64,000 nucleotides of DNA from Lepisosteus oculatus (GCF_040954835.1 NC_090696.1:67827722-67891721), one strand, 5' to 3'. Shown: positions 1 to 14,200, numbered from the stretch's first letter. The notes: generated by a model not told the origin, from the sequence alone. Translations and numbers: made by a program.

Positions 1-3000
1 GCAGTCCGAAACTGGATAGATGAATAACAAACAGAAGTCAACCATCCTTACACACACACCCCTTGCATGCTGCAGTCCCAGCCTTGAGCAGGGTCCAACT
101 GTTAAGTGATGAACCCAAGTTCTCCGTTCAGATATGATTCTCATCTACCATGTCGAAACGATATACAGCCGTGTCTCCTGTCCCCATCAGCGCTCATCAT
201 GGCAGTTAGTGCAAGCAATCTGCCCGTGAATACCAGACTGATCCGAGGCTGACGGGCGCCTGTCTGCATTTCAGCCGGATGTCCGCCTGGGATTTATTTT
301 TATAATGCCGAAGCCATCGTCTGGTGTCAAAACTAAAACTGGGCACCAGTTTAAATGCCATACCATTTACAGAAACTTGACTACACCGATCTCCCTCTCG
401 GCAATGTCTTGAAGAGCACTTCTTTAAAAAAAGGCCCTGAATGACTTTTCAGCCATGTGCTGCAAAATCAATTTCTTCGGAAACCTACCGTTTGCTTCCA
501 ATCCCAGCACATTCTTAACCTACGACCCACACTTCCAACACGGGAAGCTGCCACCCACAAAAATTTAGTTCCACAGACCTAAAAAAAAATAAGTGGTCAG
601 GTTATTTACGGGTAGGTCAGGCTACATCGCTTCCCATCATGTTTCAGTTCCTACAGGTACAAGAACACAAAAACCTGAACATGAATACTCTTATGCGTTA
701 ATATTTTATTTTTGACATGTTCTAGAAGTCTTTCGCTCGGTCTCACTTGGGCCTCAGCAGAGATTAGTCTGGTCTTGTGAAGCTTCGCACTTGGCAGTCA
801 AGTGTAAAGCCTGTCTATTAAGCTTTGGTCTTTAAGATAAAACTCTGTGTCAACCACTCATTTCAAACAAAGAAGCCAATAAGAAAAAAAAGCACAAATG
901 GCGATGTACTGTAATAGTCAGGAAAAAAAAATGAAAAATCGAGAGAAGAGAGCTAACAGAAGACTATCCACTGAATTAAATCCATTACAGATGTTAACAA
1001 CTGCTGAAGCATTTATGGCCTGAATTGCTCACATAATGTAGATCACTGTTCACATCTGGCCCTTCAGCAGACTAACTCTGGCCGTGTTCACCTCGAATCT
1101 GCAGTCTCATGTCACTGTTCACTGAAAACCTTCTGGGACTCCTTTTTGAAGCCCACCTTCAGAGCTACTGTTGCTACTGCTGTCCCAACAGACCATACAG
1201 TGCCAAGTGGAATCACCAGCATGTTTTCAGTAAATCAGTGACAGCAACAGAAATACACTACATTCATGGAACAAAAGAACCAAGCAAAGGCTCTTGAATT
1301 GGTGTTCATAGAGCAAGATTAATGTTAGCAGACCGAGTGCCGGCTTTGTTTTATTCAATTATTGCCAATTGAACTCTTCATTTAAAATGTGTGCCAAGTA
1401 AATAAAGACGTCCATCTTGATCCAAAATGGCCGATTATTGATTGCTGCTTAAACTCATGGTTTTACAGTAGCGGGGAATTCAGGTTCTGCAGTGCTAGAG
1501 ATCGCTGATGTAGAGTAACCGGAGAACTAGGATTGTCAGAGTAGGACACTTTAGCAATAGGCTTGAAAGACAAGGCTACCGAGGTTGTAGGAGGTAAACT
1601 AAAGTGGCTGTATTGTCCTAGGCTGTATTTCCAGAATGTTCCAGTAAAACCCAAGAGTTCTGCTAAAAGAATCAAATGCCTTTTATGAAAGATGTTGCGA
1701 TAAAAATTCCAGGAAGTAAAAATCATATTTGAGAAATATAGCCTTGAAAGAATTTCAAAGGTTACCTTTATGAATAAATAATCCCTTTACTTTCAGTGAG
1801 CAGTTGATATTTTGGCCAAAACCGGTTTCCGTTTCATTTTTATTCTTCAATCCCAGGGATAATATAACCTTAAACTCTTGGCCCAAAAAGTAGGAATTTC
1901 AAAACTAGCGTGGATTCTGTACATCATACATCTCACTGAGGGACAACTGGAAATTAGTCATTTATAGAGCTGCATATCCATCAAAGAAAGCTGACAATTA
2001 AAACAAAAGAGGTAAGGGATTACAAGTACCCCTTCATTGCAAACTGTATTGAGTTTTAGAAGTATAACTTTTCTCCCATAACTTATATGTATAAAATACC
2101 TTGACGTCTCCCTCAGTAACCATTTAAGAAGACCGGGCCAGTCCACTGAAGCATTAAACAAGTCTAGCACAGTAAAACTGATATTCCTTCGTGTTCATCA
2201 CCTGCCAACAGGCCACTCAGGCACAGCAGAACATTGCTAAGGATACAAATAGCAGGTTGTGTGGAAGCAAATTCAAGCCAATAATCTCTTTAACACACAT
2301 CTGATCTATTCTGGGGTTGGAATTTCAGTCTGGTAGAGTTATCTGCAACCCACACGACAACCAAGACCTGCAGCTCTTGAAAACACAACAAAGAGAAGTC
2401 AATATCTGGCAGCATGGGTTTTCCACACAATGACAAAGGCCTTAAAACCTGTACATCAGCCAGCTGGCTTCATACAGCACAAACACCAGCACACATTGTG
2501 CTTGAAGCCACCAGCAGCAGGTGTGCAACAGGCACACCGGGTGGTAATATTAGATTAGGAGAGTAATGTCAGAAGTGGGAATCTCGTTCCAAATAACGCG
2601 TTTGATGGTGAGAACTGAAGCCTGTGCCCGGAAACCACCATTAATGTGACATTAATAACCCGCAGATGAGCCCTCAACGACGAAACAGTAGGACGTCAAC
2701 CACATCAGACAGCTGACTGAAGCATTTCCCATCATTCCGCCGACTTGCCAACCTCGAACCTAAAAGACCTATATCCATCTCTTGGACACCGAGCCAGTTG
2801 CACTGGCAAACTGTGTCCCAATTTTAAATAATTTATGAATATTTCATGCATATTTTGAAGCATTGTCACCAGGAGTTCCTCAAACAGATTTGATCAGATT
2901 ATTCAAAATTATGCCCTAGAACATCACCTTGTTTGAAATTGGCAGGAGAGAAAAAGGAATGAGACAGGTTTACGTAAAACTATTTTAGATTTTGTTTGAA

Positions 3001-6000
3001 GAAAGCCGTCACATTGTCAAGACTGGGCTTGAAATCTAATCGAGACAAAATCTCAAAAACGTTCCGACTGCCAAACAGTAATCCTTCCAGCAAATTTTCG
3101 GGATTAGCAACAAAATTTTAAAAATCCTTTTTGCACAATGTTATTTTGGAGCACTCCGCACTTTAAAAAAAACGAGAGACTAAGGCTTCTAAAACAGGGC
3201 TTGGAACTATGAAATAACTGGAGTAACTTCATGAACAAATGGGCAAAATACCTGGACAGGAAAATTATCACATGGTTTTAATCATAATTTATTTCATCCC
3301 AAAAGGTCCCTTCTCTGAAAGTACTTCATTCACTACTGAAGTGCAGCATCCTCTGTTAAGATTGGTGCCAAGAGCAACATTTGTGCCGATTTAATCCCTT
3401 CAGAGCAGCCCATTTGACTCGGACAAAACGGAGAGGACAGACCCAAAACAAATGCACCTCTAGCAGTAGTATATTTCAAGTGATGTCCTTATACAGCTCT
3501 TGCTGTAGCATAGAGAGCTATGGGGAACTGCTAAGCAAAGTAAATGTGTCGTACTAACATGGGCAACCTGCCAAAATGTTCAGCAAGACGACCATCGTAA
3601 AATTTCACTAGAGCGCTCTCTCCTTCACAGCTTGGAAGGTTGAGTCATTAGCTGCTCATAATGCCCTTCTGAGACACAGAGACATGGGCATTAATGGAGG
3701 TCTGCCCAGGCACAGTTATATCAATTATAGTGACGGCCTCCTGCCTCAAACAGTTTCAGTTGGCACAGTTGTAAAATAAACAGCACGGACTACAATATGA
3801 CAACGACAAAATCCATGAGGAGGTCTACCTACTGCAGCTGTCACACTCGCATGGAATGAAACTAAAATATATTAATGAGCAGAAAAACTACAATGCTCAA
3901 AGCTGCTTCATTTATAGCACTGTGGTCATCTTCTATAACTCATTTCCACATCACTTACCCCCAGAGATTGTTTTATGGTTTATAACACAGTGCCGATACT
4001 CAGCTAGGGCTTTAACGCAAGAAAGAGAAACACAATACTGAAGCTGCACATGTGCTTGCTGGTCTGAGGTGAACCTCCCACAGATCTGAGCTCGTGCAGC
4101 AGGTAGCAGGAGCCTAAAAATATTCAAACCACATGCAGGCGGCATATCCCAGCATGATTCACTGCCTCTCCCACCGAGATGCGCTCATATGCCTCCTCCA
4201 GCATCTACAATTGCAGACAGGAAAGAATAAAAAGCATTGTAAAACCAAGCCACACAGGAAATGAAGCTTCACAAGGTGCCACTCGATACATCATTTGAAT
4301 ACCTGTCGTCGCTGGTTTAACTTTACCCAATTTGTACCCAAGGGAACAAGTGGGGGTCTGTAGGGTACAAAAAAAGGCTTCTTTTCAAAAGCTCCACAAC
4401 TGCCTCTTTCAGGCTGGTTGAATCATTTCTGCCAGCACAGTCTGTCCTAGTTGAACTCTGCAGGAGACCAGAGAATTTCAAAGCTGCTCGCTTCGGAGCG
4501 GAATCAGCTGGAAATAACTATGCAAGTGTAAAGATGCCAACCAAGTTAGACGGCGAGGGTGTGGAAAAAACATTTTTAATTTTAAACTGTTGAAAAGGGG
4601 CTCTGTAAGGAGAGAGAGAGAAAAAAAAAGGGGGAATAACTGCATAGCATGTTTTGTAGCTGACCTTACAGCACCTCTGTGACAGTAGGGATTCTCTTCC
4701 TAAAAACACTGACTGAAGGAATGTCATGCTATCAAGCCACAGAACCAAATCAATAAGCACATAAGAGATAGAGACTTAGCAGCACACAAATACAAGAGGA
4801 AGGAGAAACCACATGTAGCTGCAGGTTAACAGCCAGCATTATACTGGCTAAATGTCCTAAGGCTGTTAGGGCTCCAAGTTTAATTTCCTGCCTAATTTCA
4901 CCTTTCAACCAGTGTTTAAGTATCCATGAAACAAAAATGAAAGCTTTAATTCAGAGGACTCCCGCAATGTCAGTTCAGACATAGATGCTACATCTATTAT
5001 TGCTATATTCGCCAAAGTAAAATAAACCAGACCACCTCAGACATCTTGTACCCCGAATGAAAACTATCTGACATCCAGTCATGGCCCAAATTCAGACAAG
5101 GTCTGACGCACACGCACCAACACACTCACAAAAACACGAAAAAGGAACTGCAAAAGATTTAAGGCTTTTCGATGCAGTTTAATGAATGCCTTCTAAGAGC
5201 AATGCACTAAAATTTACCCCCATCCCCTCCCCCCCAAAGTAAAAAAGTCTGTTTTTATCATGTTAAATTACTAAGTTGCAAATCAGGTTATTTACAGTAA
5301 ATGAACAGTTTGGACCACATTCAAAATGACAACGTGCCTCACTTCAAAATCCAGACTCTGAAGCTCTGTCCAGTTGAAACTAGAAAGAGCAGTTCAAGAA
5401 CCGTCTTTGGTCTCCACATTTCTGGATTCCATTGTTGCAGAAAGAAGCAATAATGTATATCATCTGGTATAAAAAAAATATATATATATACAGCCTGGAA
5501 CAAATTCTGAATATCCTTAATTTTATAGATTCAAACACAAAAGTTAATCTGAAAATCTTCAGCTAAAACCTAAAACCCATGCCAATGGGTGTCAAATAAT
5601 TAAAACCGGAAATCCGTACAAGAACTCTACACCTATGACAGCGGTTTCTGATCAGGCTTCCGAAATGCTGCTGAAGTGCTCAAAGACAGAAAATCAGAAG
5701 TCAGCTCATATGTCTAGCCGTTTTTAAAGTCTCATATTCAAGGATCCCCCAGAATAACCATAACAGAATTTCAAAAGATAAGGAGTCTGATCCCTGAAGG
5801 ACCTACGGTACCATTCATAATCTTTGCCAGATCTCCTGGGTGTTCAAGACTCCGATTCTGAACATTGGGGATTCATGGGGTTTCAAAAGTAGACCAGGGT
5901 GCCTACATCTGCACTAGGTAACTCCAACCCATACTGTACCACATGCTAGTAAATGAAATCATTAAAACAAGCCGGGCTGAAGTACAGGAGTGATATATTT

Positions 6001-7331
6001 TGCTCATTTCATATACTCTGCCACAAGACTGGAGTCTGATAACTGGTGTTGTCAGCTTTTATTTAATATAGGAAGGTTAAATAACCCCTTAAAATGAATA
6101 GCACACTGTTGCATTCAACATCTTTCCTTTCCTTTGCCATAAACAAAGTATCAGGACATACAGTACATCTGCAATGTGAACATGCACGGAAATTTACACG
6201 TTTGTTTGCGTTTTCCATTCCAGCTGTCTTGGGAAACAATTCGATCTCCACAAAGACCACTGAAGTTAAAATGGGTGCTAGTGTGCTAATGGTGGGTTTT
6301 CACTTTCTTCCCCATCATCTTAAATGATGAACCACAAATTCTAAAACTAATTTTCTCACATGCACATTACAGGTGAAGTCGTTTACATTAAAAGGTGAAG
6401 TACATGAACAGAGAATTTCTAAACTGTATGATCATGATAGTGACTTGATCTCATTGCACTTTTCATCTCATAGAGGAAAGACTTATAACACTTTCATTGT
6501 TTCTTCAAGGAAAAAGTCTACTGGCAAACGGCACAGATGTAATCCACAGTGGGGGTCAAAAGTAATAAGAAAAAGGCTTCTAAGCAGATGCAAGACTATT
6601 CAAGCCCCAATTTGTCCCTATATTCCTGTAGACTTTGCCAAACCTATTGTTTTGACAGAATAAATGTAAGGAAAATGTATCAAGCTAGCCTTTTTGGGTG
6701 CTGACAGCTGTGGAGGGTTCAGTGCATTAGGATGGCTTTGATGTGGTCTTATGACAAATACGGTCTCTTGGCCCATGAACTGAGGAGATTTTAGAAACAT
6801 GCTGAATGAAGGTGCTCTGTTTTCTACTTTCAGCCAAAACCCCTGACCAGAACAGGCTGTACCACCGAGAGCAAAGAAACCGTTGGAGGGAAGGGAGTTT
6901 CACACTGACTTCATGTACAAACATAAAATGTCATCTTCTTTTGCGCCGAGATTCACTGACATCGCATCAGCCGAGACTGCTGCTTTTTTTTTTTTTTTAA
7001 TCTCTTGGTATTGGCACTCAAAGAAATAAAAGACCTGCACACTGCCTGAGCACCCCAGACAGAGAACAATATACTCATTTTAAATTTTAAAAAAGTCTTT
7101 TGATTTGTCCTCACATCAGCTCTAGGTGAGTAACAGCAGAAAACACAAGCATTCAATCCTAAAATTCAACATGCCCTGAAAGAGCTAGCTCAAACTGGGA
7201 CTAGGTGTCGGGTAACACACATTAAATCAGTGTGGACAGGACCGAGATCATTCCCTATGCAACCACCAAAATACTAGACGTTGGAGAACAGCCGACTGCA
7301 AGTCAAAAAGTTAAAACTGGGAGACACTTTG
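1..7331. other. LIMCH1 intron 1, no gene seen
   Basis: This is AT-rich non-coding sequence with no recognisable exon, RNA gene or full repeat. By position it lies inside the first intron of LIMCH1, whose exon 1 is at 29421-29332 on the minus strand. Short open frames here lack codon structure or similarity I can recognise. The calponin-homology exon expected next in LIMCH1 was looked for by eye on the minus strand and not found. Confidence 0.6.
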
Positions 7332-7390
7332 GCAGGGGTGTCCAGTCTTGGTCCTGGAGGGCAAGTATTAAACCAGCTGGTTACTGGCTA
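7332..7390 (+). repeat. MITE-like repeat end fragment
   Basis: The start matches the left end of the MITE-like element at 43834-44035 (shared words include ggggtgtccagt and cctggagg). Only one end is present, so this is a truncated copy. Confidence 0.4.
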
Positions 7391-7828
7391 AGCTGAACCA
7401 CCACAAAAAAAAATTGAAAAAAATACTAGAAAATATCTGCTGATGCATCAGCCCTGCAGGACGAAGATTATGAGCCTGAAAAAAAAAGGTAATTTACAAT
7501 TATATTTAAGACTGTGCAAATTCTGATCACCTTTTATTGGTACAAAAAAGCCTGTCTACATTTAACACACTTCTCTTTCAGCCTTAGTTCGAGCACCAAC
7601 ACTGTACTTCTACACTAGCCCACAGATCGGTCTTGAACTTCTGAGCTCTGCAGCACACTCACTGCTCAAGTGTGCTCCAAGGATAACAAAATGAGGCTCG
7701 GCTGCCCATCTCTCCGTTTCTTCATTGTGTATTTTATGGCGTTATGGCTTATGCTATATTATGAACTGGTGCTTGACATCTCATTTTGATGCTGTGGTAC
7801 ATAATCAGTTTGCGATATTGCAGGCAGT

Positions 7829-8090
7829 GTGGTGGCTCTGTGGCTAAGGATCTGTGCCTGTGGCTGGAAGCTTGCCGGCAGAGGAATCCTACTCCGTTAG
7901 GCCCCTGAGCAAGGCCCTTCACCCCAACTGCTCCAGGGGTGCCGTATAAATGCGCACCCTGCGCTCTGACCCCAAGCTTCTCTCCCTGTCTGTGTGTCTC
8001 ATGGAGAGCAAGTTGGGGTATGTGACAAGAGTTAAACTCCTAAAACAAGAAATTGTATATGGCCAATAAAGTGATCTTAATTATACGTTT
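7829..8090 (+). repeat. tRNA-derived SINE (family 2), copy 1
   Basis: About 260 bp, clearly the same family as 26757-27040 and the reverse copy at 56937-57209. It runs from gtggctctgtggctaagga through the shared body (tcctactccgtt, ctgagcaaggccctt, ctctgaccccaagcttctc) to a 3' end with a run into aataaagtgatctt. It has lost the B-box part of the tRNA-like head: the sequence between two gccgg words is deleted, so this copy should not be transcribed by RNA polymerase III. Confidence 0.8.
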
Positions 8091-10727
8091 TACAGACCCA
8101 CCTTAAAAATAGCCACTTAGTGACCCTTCTAAGCCGGAGGTTCGCAGTCCTGGTCTCAGCTAACCCCAGTCTCATCTGATTTTGCTCTGAATCACAGGGA
8201 AATGTATTTCACATCGAAAAAGCTTTCAGCTTTCCAAAAGCTGAATGGGATTTGGACTCGGTGTGAACTCTGTTAATTAGCGGGAGTTTCAGGACTGCTC
8301 CCCTTCAGTTGTATAACCAACTGAACTTAAGCGAGGAGGAAGAACTGTAGGAGCTCTCTGATAAGGTGTCATTCTCATCTGTGTCTGTTTGGCATTAAAT
8401 CAATCATCGATAAAAAGAAATTTCCATCCAAATAAGGGAGCACATTCTTCATTAGCAAGCTGATGAAAGACTGCATGACGTTCTGTGTGCTGGACTTGCT
8501 GGAAACAATGCACCTCAACTAGGGTATTTCTGCAGCTATGTTTTAAGAGCAAAAAATACTCTCAACCAGCAAGCAGATCAGTTACAGGCAGCATTTAGCA
8601 CTAGTGACAAAGGCCACAGGAAAAAGAAATGCTGCTCTCAGCAAACATCTGGAGAAAATACACACACAATGCCTTCTTGTTCAAGCCCTTTTGAATGTTA
8701 ATACAGACAGGCACTGCAGACATACTGTAGACACTTTGAGGAAAATCATCAGATCCTTCATTCTCCAAAATGCTTTCGTTTAATAATTTTAAAATTGTAG
8801 TTTCTCACCACAGTTCTGTAGAATGACAGTTTCATTAAGACTAACGGGTCATAATTTTCCAAAGACTATAAAAAATACTGATGTATTTAGTAAGAAATTT
8901 GTTCAATCAAAAGAACACTGGCCTTTAAAAGGTAAAAGGATGATCCGTTTGGTCCTATATTAAATAACTGATCAAAATCTTTTTCCGTTTTGTCAAAAAC
9001 AGGCTACTTAATCATGAACTATAAAACCTGCTGGTTTTGGGGTTCTTCACAGAAAGGGTTGGAGACCCCCTTTTGTCAAGAGGATCTCCACTTTCTCTGC
9101 AGTACAATATTTTAAACAGCATCACTTGCATTACTTACAAACGGTGGAGAATGCAGGTATTATATACTCGCTTACATGACTCACTACAAATTTCCACTCA
9201 AGTCTCCCTAGACAGCAGAAGACATAGTTCACATCACAGCCAAGCAGGGAGGAGAAGCAGGGCATCCTCTGCTTACTGTAAACTCAAACCCCTCTGAAAC
9301 TCAAGTCGGACGCTACAAAAGCAAACTGAAATGCAAAAGTCCGATCTTGGCAGGTGTGCAAGCGTCTCAATAACATTCTAATAAAAAACCAAACAATTTT
9401 CATTTCCTGTGGAAATCATTAATATAAAGCACAAAAGGAAGAATGCTGATTGTACATCCTGCACAGAAATGGAGCTCAGCACAGCAAAGTCAAGGGCCAA
9501 CAATTTTTAACTTTCCTTTGCTTTCCTTTTTTATGGGGTTCAAGACTGAATGTTCTTCATGAAAGCAATGAAAACTCCAGGGACTTTGGAAATTGCGGGA
9601 TATCTTTGAGTGTGAGCGATTGTGTTCTATTTATTAAAAAATCTCTTAATGCAACTTGCAAGCCTAGACCTAGGCCTTTTGCTAGTTTACAAATTACAAA
9701 CAGCTTGGCATTTTGAAGGAATAAAGATTTTTGGGCACTCTTCCAAGTGCTGATCAACAAAATTCATCCCAAACAAAAATGCAGGCAAATACAATCGGCC
9801 TATTTTAAGATTACTACTGGGGATATGATTCTCTAATATTCTGATGCTTCCGCAGCCCTGCAGCAAATACATTAAGTTTTCATAACACTAGATGTCTCCG
9901 TTTCAGCATCCTACACAGACACTGTGAACAAGGTTGTCAGACACATTCAAATGATCTAGTTATCGGCACACACGGGGTTTAACACGTTCTTTAAACCTGC
10001 CTCAGCTCTGAAAAGATTTCCATATAAAACTGAGTAGGTGTTGTGAATGGTGATGAAAATGTCACACGGCACAGTGATAAGCTTTTTTTTGTCCCTCATC
10101 TGAAAGATACCCAATGGCGTTTTTACATTACAAAAGGGAAAATAGCTCCATGACCCCCACACACACACACACACTTTTCAAACCGGGGAAAAGCACTGCC
10201 ACCCGTCAAAGTTAGAAGTGGTGAATCGCAAATGTGAAAGATATGAAACGAGAGGAGTAAACAAAAGCAGGTTGTGCGGTACCGCTGGAAGAAGCAGAAT
10301 TATTAACATGGATTAACATGCCTGGCCACGTTGCGTCAGACAAGCTGGGACCTTTCAGAACAGGGCTGGACGCTGCGAGAGGGTCACTCAGCGCACAGGA
10401 CAGCAGCCAGCAATATCGGCCACTTCTTATTTTTTTAAAAACAGTTTCAGCAGGAAGCACACAGACTGCGTGGCACAGACAGAGCACATAAATAAAGCAG
10501 ATTGCAGGGCTCTTGGACTAGTCAATGTGTGCCTGCAGCTGTTACCACAACCTTTGACATAAGCAGGGATAAACCGGTCTAGTCCATTTCTCGCTCTGCT
10601 GAGCGGTACAGTACAAGAGAATTTGGCCTGATGGCTCAACCAGCAGAAGCACTGTGCCAGTTGATCCTTACGGTCCGGATATCTCTGTTGCCAGCCCTGC
10701 CCATATCTATACTCCGAACTCAGGGTG
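8091..10727. other. LIMCH1 intron 1, nothing recognised
   Basis: Non-coding intronic sequence. A short (ca)n run lies near 10156-10174. No exon, RNA gene or complete repeat was recognised. Confidence 0.5.
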
Positions 10728-11045
10728 CTGGGGTTGGGTCATCAAAGTAGATTCAAGTCCAGTAGAGAGGTTCTTCGTGCAAACTAAAATGCTTTGCAGT
10801 TTTATTCCCGTTATTAGGGTAACTGCTGATTGGTATCTTTGCAGGGGCTGGCAAATTAATCTTGTTCCATGTCCTGACCCCCCCAAACATGAACACATTG
10901 ATCTTTGAGTACCTGTCTAGGGGAGTTCACCGCTAACAAGTGTTGCTCTTTCAGTTCTGCTGCAGGCTTTTCACTGCCTGGGCTTTTTGTTCTCATTTAA
11001 ACATACGCCCACCCCCCTCCTCCTTCAAGCACTAGCGAGATTACC
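10728..11045 (+). repeat. Left arm of foldback element
   Basis: Reverse complement of 11766-12107. Diagnostic shared words are agtccagtagagaggttctt, tttattcccgttattagggt and tgcaggcttttcactgcctg. Homology continues past the main block to a shared agcgagattac / gtaatctcatt boundary. Confidence 0.85.
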
Positions 11046-11765
11046 TGCCCCTATCTACCACCTGTGGCCTGGAGTCTCCAAAAGGAGGCACACGACCGGA
11101 CGAATGCACCAAAAGCCAAGAAACCACCGGCCAACTAAAACTCTCCAGACCCCTGTGGCAAAGGCGACTCGGGGCTCTTCCATATGCCGGAGAGCTCGCC
11201 CCCTCCGCTAGACATGGCAGCGGATTTGAAAAATGAATATTATCCCACCGTTCTGGCCCTGGACATCATAAAGCCAAACGGACCTCCCCAAACCGGGAGG
11301 ATTCTTAAGCAGAAATCCGGCTATCCCGGATTTGAAATCGGAAGTGGACAGCGCAGCGCTGCGGCTACTTCAGCACAGCAGGCACACAGAAACGGAACGC
11401 AGCTCGGCGAACGCCTCTCGCGCCGCGAAAGCGAGCCGAACCGCCGCTGGCTCGACGGGAGAAACCACAGGGCGCTCCCAACGGGCCCACAAGACGGCGT
11501 ACGCCGCGCTGCCAAGACTTGTCCTTTGTCAGGCTGCCAGGGGAGCAGGAGATTTAATCAGAGACATTTTCCCAGGGCTCGGTCCAATCTCACTTTTACC
11601 TGCCAGCTCGGCAGCCCCTCACGGGCGCTGCGGGGCCGGCTTCCACCATAGAGGCGCCCATTGTGCCCCGAGGCCTCCTCAGTCGAGCACGCAGAAATCC
11701 TGCTATTGTACTTCCTTTGGGGCTGAAAGGCCCAGCGCCGATACTGTACCCTCCTATTAAAATGA
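11046..11765. other. GC/CpG-rich core between inverted arms
   Basis: About 720 bp with many CpG dinucleotides, in contrast to the AT-rich intron around it. It could be captured host sequence such as a piece of a CpG-island promoter, or native element sequence. On the minus strand a short frame from about 11215 down to about 11140 begins ATG-TCT-AGC and ends in TAG; no function can be assigned. Confidence 0.5.
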
Positions 11766-12107
11766 AGTAATCTCATTAGCGCTTGAGGGAGGAGGGGGGC
11801 CGTATTTAAATCTGCTGAGGTTCTCTCGGATGAGAACAAAAAGCCCAGGCAGTGAAAAGCCTGCAGCAGAACTGAAAGAGCAACACTTGTTAACAGCAAA
11901 ACTCCCCTAGACAGGTACTCGGAGACCAACGTGTTCATGTTTGGGAGGGGTGTCGGGACATGGAACAAGATACAATTAATTTGCCAGCTCCCACAAAGAT
12001 ACCAATCAGCAGTTACCCTAATAACGGGAATAAAACTGCAAAGCATTTTAGTTTGTACGAAGAACCTCTCTACTGGACTTGAATCCACTTCGATGTCCCA
12101 ACCCCAG
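11766..12107 (-). repeat. Right arm of foldback element
   Basis: Inverted partner of 10728-11045, ending in cccaaccccag. It differs by point changes and an insertion of about 20 bases near its inner end. Confidence 0.85.
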
Positions 12108-14200
12108 TCCACAGACCAGCAGTGTTAACATGGAACTTTCCAGCGTTTCTCTAAACCACAGCTTGACAACTGGCATCATCTTGGCTTAAACGGATCCAGT
12201 CCAGCAAACCGGCTCAATTAATAATGACCTGAGGTATAATAAAAAAAAACTTTCAGACCACATAACATCCCAAGTCGAACAGAGCTGCACCCTCTTACCA
12301 AAGTAAAAATGTCCAAACTATGGTAAAACACTTGATTTAAATGGACTTTGGATTTAAAGAGCAACCTGCTGAAGGGGAATTTTTTCCCCCATTTAGATTT
12401 AGAAATCATACTTTCCCACTAACACAGAGAAATGTACAAATAATTTAACATGGTAAAAACAGGGGAAGGTCAGTTTCTTATGGGTGCTTGTGTGCCGTAT
12501 GCTTTAGCAAATTTAATGACATTTATGATAAAAAAGGCATGTGATCATTTTTTATAAATAATAGATTACAACTGGGACCATATTTTAAAAAATCTGATCC
12601 TAGCCTAGAATGAGGTTTTTGAAAACAATTCTGAAGGCACACTCCAGAGAGCCCTGCCTGAATTATTGCCAAACCAGTCATCCTTTTCCATAAGTTAATA
12701 AGATCATGTCAATAAAATGTTTTGTACACAAGATTTAAAACTGTAAAATACTCTTAGATATTAGTTTAGAATTGCTGATCATTGGTAAGATATGTAATAC
12801 TCAGTTTTGAGAGCCTAAGTACTGTATATTTTTCTACTTGACTGCGCTAATTGCTTATTTACCAGGAATAATTGAAGCTCTTTACAGATAACTTTCATTT
12901 GGTTAAGTCAGAGCAATAAATTCAATAGAGCACCGGCCCTTAAGCACCAAAGGTATCCAGCCCAGACTTACTGTATACTGAGCTTGCAAAAATCACAAAA
13001 TAAATTTTACTTTCATGGAACATGTCCAGTGTGTCACACTTTCCTGATGCATCAACCAAAAAGAGAGACAAAATGGAAAATGCCACCCATCTCTCACAGC
13101 AGCACACTGAAGAACAGATTGAAGGAGCCTTTAAAATGTGATGGCGTTAAGACTCTGGAGGCCGCCGCCCAATAGCTGAAAAGCCCAGTAACTGCCAAGA
13201 GAGATCTGGGCCCTGGTATCTATTGAACGAGGCCTGAGGAGAGAACAGAGCACACATGACATCTTCCTGCCACTCGAGCAGCGCTCCAAAATGATGCAAA
13301 GCTCAACAGGCTGAATATGCAAAACAGCGTAGGTGAACATGAGGTTAACATTTCAATATCTCTGGCAGGATGTTTTCCCTCTGATTACTTTCACAATTCC
13401 AAACTAGTCCAGCAGGATTAAAGCAAGTTGTTTTTTTTCCTTTTCCCAGGCTACAAGTTCCATGATCACAAACAACTGTTAAAAATAACACACACAAAAA
13501 AACTCTGGAAAGACTTATTTGATTCGATAATTAATTTATGGGTTTGAGAAGACGGATCGCTTTAGCTGGGTTTAATTTCCCATGAGTTAAACACATAACA
13601 GCACGGCAAAAAAAAAAAACAGCTCCAGGAGATTCGGAACTCAGACGAGTGCCGTCTCACAGGCGAACATCTCAAGGGTAATGCCTGCACCAACACGAAA
13701 AGAGAAGATTTCGGTAAGAAATCTATGAACCACAGATTTTGCCAACAGCTCTGAAACAATTTCTGACACGCGGACCCCTGTTCTCAGTCTTTCCCAGCAG
13801 AAGACAGGCCAGGCAACTCCAAGCCTTAATAAGGCAAACCTAGAAACAAAAAATTACAGAATGTAACAAAGAAAGGGTAAAGGAGTTTTCAATATGACAA
13901 CAAAAGAAAAAAAAAAATCAGAAGGCATTATTTTTGTTAAAAGTAAATCGATAAAAAAAAAAATCAAGCCTCCATTCAGCACCTAGAACCGTCTTAAAAA
14001 TGAAGTGCTGACAAGGCGCCATAATCTTGAGGGAATCTGTGGTGACTTGTCCACACAGATAAAGCTAGTCTTTGAACTAATAAATATTGAGAGAACAATT
14101 AAAGAGGGACCAGCTTCTAGTAAAGAAGACCATCTAATCAAATCCATTTTGTTCGGTTAAACATTTTCTTTCTGGATATTATGGAAGAAGATTAAGACCT
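12108..14200. other. LIMCH1 intron 1, nothing recognised
   Basis: AT-rich intronic sequence with several poly-A tracts (for example near 13608 and 13905). No exon or dispersed repeat was recognised. Confidence 0.5.

Larger units (their letters stand above)
10728..12107. mobile_element. Foldback-type inverted-repeat element with GC-rich core
   Basis: Two long inverted arms, 10728-11045 and 11766-12107, flank a GC- and CpG-rich core of about 720 bp. The outer ends are ctggggttggg and its complement cccaaccccag. The arms match over roughly 300 bp with scattered mismatches. The right arm carries about 20 extra bases near 11811-11830. This is the structure of a non-autonomous DNA transposon with long terminal inverted repeats, or of an inverted duplication. 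No transposase or clear target-site duplication is visible. Overlapping open frames of 140-185 codons occur on both strands in the core, as expected in GC-rich DNA, and none resembles a family I know. Confidence 0.75.

Noticed and set aside
11184..12112. Open frames of 140-185 codons on both strands inside the foldback element
   Set aside because: GC-rich sequence with few stop codons gives overlapping frames on both strands. They also run into the repeat arms and match no family.
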